From the NCBI GenBank assembly GCA_027080605.1, contig JALWRO010000002.1, forward strand, positions 1,788 to 9,791: a stretch of 8,004 nt of DNA. Reading direction: 5' to 3'. Source of the stretch: Campylobacterales bacterium (GTDB lineage: Bacteria > Campylobacterota > Campylobacteria > Campylobacterales > QNZT01). Positions 5,574 to 8,004 of the stretch are shown here, piece by piece. Numbering within the stretch: position 1 is the first letter of the stretch; every line of letters begins with the position of its first letter. The position numbers and the translations under genes were made by a program. The notes under the pieces were generated by a model. It did no database searches. It saw nothing but the letters and a program-made list of their open reading frames with translations, and was not told where the DNA came from.

Positions 5574-6050
5574 ATGGATACCTCTTTTGACATGTTTATC
5601 GAAACTATCGTACCCCACAATGAATTGATTATCTCACGTACTGACCTCAGCGGTATCATCACATACGTTAACGAAACCTTTGCCGAAATATCCGGATACA
5701 GACCTGAAGAGCTGGTCGGCAAACCCCACAACATTGTACGTCATCCCGATATGCCGAAATCTGTCTATGCGGATCTCTGGAAAAGCCTCAAAGAGCACGA
5801 AAGCTGGAACGGTTACGTCAAAAATCTGCGAAAAGACAAGGGATATTACTGGGTACATGCACATATTTCCGGTGTCTATAAAGAGGGTGAACTGGTTGAG
5901 TACAAATCGATCCGCGAACCGGTAGAACGTGCAAAAAAGGTTGAAATGCAACAGCTATATGATAAAATGCGCGAAGAGGAAGAGAACAGTTGCCGCGTCG
6001 TCCTCTACACTTCATGTGACAAAGCCAAAGAGATAGAGGAGAACCTCTAA
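5574..6050 (+). CDS. Aer/CetB-like PAS-domain redox sensor
   Basis: The 158-residue protein is essentially one PAS domain (about 10-118) of the Aer type, which binds FAD and reports cellular redox or oxygen state for energy taxis. Diagnostic stretches are SRTDLSGIITYVNETF (21-36), GKPHNIVRHPDMP (49-61) and a KNLRKDKGYYWV segment (83-94). Asn33, Arg56, His57, Asp59 and Trp78 sit where Aer has residues linked to FAD binding. Unlike Aer it has no membrane or signalling domain. The short helical tail (about 119-158) carries two cysteines (140 and 148). Size and layout resemble Campylobacter CetB, which signals through a separate receptor, CetA; no such partner is in this window. It is divergent from ytfJ and overlaps the exporter gene by 4 bp at their 3' ends. 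FAD binding and taxis are inferred from the family. Confidence 0.9.
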   Translation: MDTSFDMFIETIVPHNELIISRTDLSGIITYVNETFAEISGYRPEELVGKPHNIVRHPDMPKSVYADLWKSLKEHESWNGYVKNLRKDKGYYWVHAHISGVYKEGELVEYKSIREPVERAKKVEMQQLYDKMREEEENSCRVVLYTSCDKAKEIEENL

Positions 6051-8004
6051 CCTCTCTTCTCACTCACACTCAACAGCGCCGGAAGCAGAAGCATATCGAC
6101 CACAAAGGCGATGATCAGCGCCGATGCTGTGACGATACCGAAGTTGAAATTGGGTGTGAATTTACTCCCCATGAATATGGCAAACGCCGTACTCAAAATG
6201 ATCGTCGTAAACAGAATCGCTTTGCCGGCATATTTGAGTACATAGTCAAACGCTGCTTCGATAGAGAGATTTTGCTTTCTTGCTTCGAAATATTTCACCA
6301 GAAAGTGGATGGTATCATCCACCGCCACACCGAGGATGATCGCCCCGCTGACAGCAACCCCGAGGTCGATGTTGATCCCCAGCCAGCCCATCACGCCGAG
6401 CACCAGTACGATCGGTAAAATATTGGGTGTCAGGAAAATCCAGATCAGCCGCACACTTCTGAATATCAGAAACATCACGACCGAAACCAGCACAATCGCC
6501 AGTGACATCGAATATAGCAGCGTATCGGTCACATCTTTTTGCATGTGTGCAAACATCTGTGTCTGTCCGTTCACTTTCGCACTGTAGGGTGTCTTTTCCC
6601 ACCACTTCTCTGCCCAGGCGATCATCTCCAAATCTTTACTCGTATCGACGATATTCACCTGTGCGGTGACTCTGAGCAGCCGCTCTTCGATATCCATCCG
6701 GTCGTTGATCTCCATCCCCTGCGGCAGAGAGAGGGAGTAGAGCAGCAGATACTGCGCGACCAGATTTTGATCTTTGGGAATCGTATATTTTCCGTTCATG
6801 ACCAAATTGAACCGTTTGATCACATCCATCAAAGAGGTGATGTGACGGACATCGGGAAATTTTGCCTGAAATTCGGTATAAAACCGCTGTACCGTCTCCA
6901 GAAACTTCGGATCTTTGATGCCGTTTTTCCTGCCGCTGTCGACAACGATCTCATACGCCATCGGTCCGGTGAGGTTCTGTTGCAAAAAATCCGTCGATTT
7001 ACGTATCTCGACCTCTTTGTCGAAGTAACGGATCGTATTGCTATCCACACGCAGTTTCCAAAGCCCCGCACCGAGTATCAGAAAAATCGCTCCGGTCACA
7101 AGCAGAATCTTTTTATCGTTTTCAACGATGAACCTGCCGTAGTGAAAACGCTCCAGGAAGGAGCTTTTTGCACGTTCTTTGGCGGCGGCTACCTCTTTTT
7201 TCAAAAGCAACAGCACCGCCGGCATCCAAAAGACACTGATCAAAAACGCCAATACCGCACCCGAAGCCGTCGCGATGCCCAGTGTACGTACCGGCACCAC
7301 ATGACTGATACCCAGCGAAGCAAACCCGATCGCCGTAGTCAGGGAGGTCAGAAAGATCGGCAGCATGTTTTTTTGCATACTGAGAAGCACTGCCTCTTTC
7401 GTATCTTTCCCCTCCCTGCGGTACATCAGCCAGACGATATAGACATGCACCGCATCGGCAATACCGATCGCAACGATAAAGACGGGGATGTTTGCCGTAA
7501 AGTTGTTGAGCTTATACCCCAGCAGCACCTGAATGGAGAGCACCGTCAAAAAGGTCAGCACCACCACACCCATCGGAAGTAGCGCACCGCTGGGACGCCG
7601 AAACAGTACAAAGAGCAGCACCAGCACCGCAAAAATCACCAGCGGCGTAAATGTCGAACCGTCTCCCTGCGCAATAGTCACAAACGAGGTATTGAGCGGC
7701 GGACCGCCGTTGAGCCAGAATCTGTACTCTGTCTCTTTGCGAAGCGGTGCCAGAATCTTTTCGATATCCGCCATGATCTCGAAACTTTTGTCACCGTTGT
7801 CGTTGACTTTGGGCGTCAGTCTGGCGATGATCATCGTCGTCTTGCCGTCTTTGGAGATGAACGACCCGACCATATCTCTGTCATGAAGGGCGATCTCTCT
7901 GCGTTTTTGGAGATACTTCGCATCGGCGCTCTGGATATCCTGTATAAAATCCTCGACCACCACATCATCTTTCTCTTCCGGGTTGGCGTGCACATACTGA
8001 AAGT
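6047..8004 (-). CDS. RND-superfamily (MMPL/COG1033-type) exporter, N-terminus outside the window
   Basis: The 651 visible residues are the C-terminal part of a large inner-membrane transporter that uses proton flow to export hydrophobic compounds or lipids. Numbering from the GTG at 7993, a periplasmic stretch (1-113) leads to a five-helix block (about 115-265), a cytoplasmic loop, one helix (295-312), a second periplasmic domain (about 313-490) and a final five-helix block (about 495-642). This is the usual two-fold RND layout minus the first helix and part of the first periplasmic domain. The paired motifs GIADAVHVY (177-185) and GVAVDDTIHFLVKY (555-568) are the charged mid-membrane segments linked to proton relay. 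That GTG is not the real start: the frame stays open to the window edge (Phe-Gln-Tyr precede it). The stop TAG overlaps the PAS-gene stop. The substrate cannot be read from the sequence. Confidence 0.93.
   Translation of the reverse strand, partial: FQYVHANPEEKDDVVVEDFIQDIQSADAKYLQKRREIALHDRDMVGSFISKDGKTTMIIARLTPKVNDNGDKSFEIMADIEKILAPLRKETEYRFWLNGGPPLNTSFVTIAQGDGSTFTPLVIFAVLVLLFVLFRRPSGALLPMGVVVLTFLTVLSIQVLLGYKLNNFTANIPVFIVAIGIADAVHVYIVWLMYRREGKDTKEAVLLSMQKNMLPIFLTSLTTAIGFASLGISHVVPVRTLGIATASGAVLAFLISVFWMPAVLLLLKKEVAAAKERAKSSFLERFHYGRFIVENDKKILLVTGAIFLILGAGLWKLRVDSNTIRYFDKEVEIRKSTDFLQQNLTGPMAYEIVVDSGRKNGIKDPKFLETVQRFYTEFQAKFPDVRHITSLMDVIKRFNLVMNGKYTIPKDQNLVAQYLLLYSLSLPQGMEINDRMDIEERLLRVTAQVNIVDTSKDLEMIAWAEKWWEKTPYSAKVNGQTQMFAHMQKDVTDTLLYSMSLAIVLVSVVMFLIFRSVRLIWIFLTPNILPIVLVLGVMGWLGINIDLGVAVSGAIILGVAVDDTIHFLVKYFEARKQNLSIEAAFDYVLKYAGKAILFTTIILSTAFAIFMGSKFTPNFNFGIVTASALIIAFVVDMLLLPALLSVSEKRG

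Noticed and set aside
6539..7582. Long open frame on the plus strand antisense to the exporter gene
   Set aside because: Its translation is rich in His, Arg, Gln and Asp with no recognisable domain or ribosome site, whereas the minus-strand frame is a clear RND transporter.
7991..7993. GTG as the start of the exporter
   Set aside because: There is no Shine-Dalgarno before it, the frame remains open to the window edge, and the first helix and part of the first periplasmic domain expected for the family are missing.
6051..8004. Somewhat higher GC in the exporter gene as a sign of horizontal transfer
   Set aside because: Local GC varies (hand counts from about 47% to 60% in single lines), but no mobile-element hallmarks flank the gene, so composition alone is not persuasive.

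Overview
The window looks like chromosomal DNA from a Campylobacterota (epsilonproteobacterial) organism, perhaps a Sulfurovum/Sulfurimonas-type bacterium. This is inferred from the small Aer/CetB-type PAS gene, the YtfJ-like periplasmic protein, the DUF2892-PAS-HD-GYP architecture, AT-rich short intergenic gaps and moderate-GC coding sequence. No taxonomic marker such as rRNA is present, so the assignment is tentative. All eight genes look intact except two cut by the window edges. I see no tRNA, rRNA, insertion sequence, phage gene or CRISPR array.

Layout. 1-299 (-): 5' part of a membrane-anchored or exported methionine-R-sulfoxide reductase (msrB), running off the left edge. 300-414: divergent promoter region with a perfect 10-bp inverted repeat. 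415-1359 (+): a FieF/YiiP-like cation diffusion facilitator. It abuts, tail to tail with no spacer, a run of four minus-strand genes. In transcription order these are a YtfJ-like periplasmic thioredoxin-fold protein (5439-4921, GTG start), an OmpA-family porin with two thrombospondin type-3 calcium repeats (4821-3703), a lipoprotein with an FGE/SUMF1 fold but no catalytic cysteines (3692-2562), and a DUF2892-PAS-HD-GYP c-di-GMP phosphodiesterase candidate (2496-1360). The porin and lipoprotein genes are only 10 bp apart and the lipoprotein Shine-Dalgarno overlaps the porin stop codon, so they are almost certainly one operon. 5574-6050 (+): an Aer/CetB-like PAS redox sensor, divergent from ytfJ. 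It overlaps by 4 bp, tail to tail, the last gene: the C-terminal two thirds of an RND/MMPL-type exporter (8004-6047, -), which runs off the right edge.

How the genes fit together. The theme is envelope maintenance and sensing: periplasmic redox repair (MsrB, YtfJ), metal efflux (CDF), an outer-membrane/peptidoglycan anchor with a partner lipoprotein, c-di-GMP signalling and energy taxis. The most striking non-coding signal is a perfect FNR-type box (TTGAT-N4-ATCAA, 5509-5522) between ytfJ and the PAS gene. It is centred exactly at -41.5 from the predicted PAS-gene start site and -61.5 from the predicted ytfJ start site, the textbook class II and class I activator positions. I did not find an obviously new defence or mobile system. 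The best leads are this regulatory geometry, the cysteine-less FGE-like lipoprotein paired with a porin, and two possible starts for msrB.
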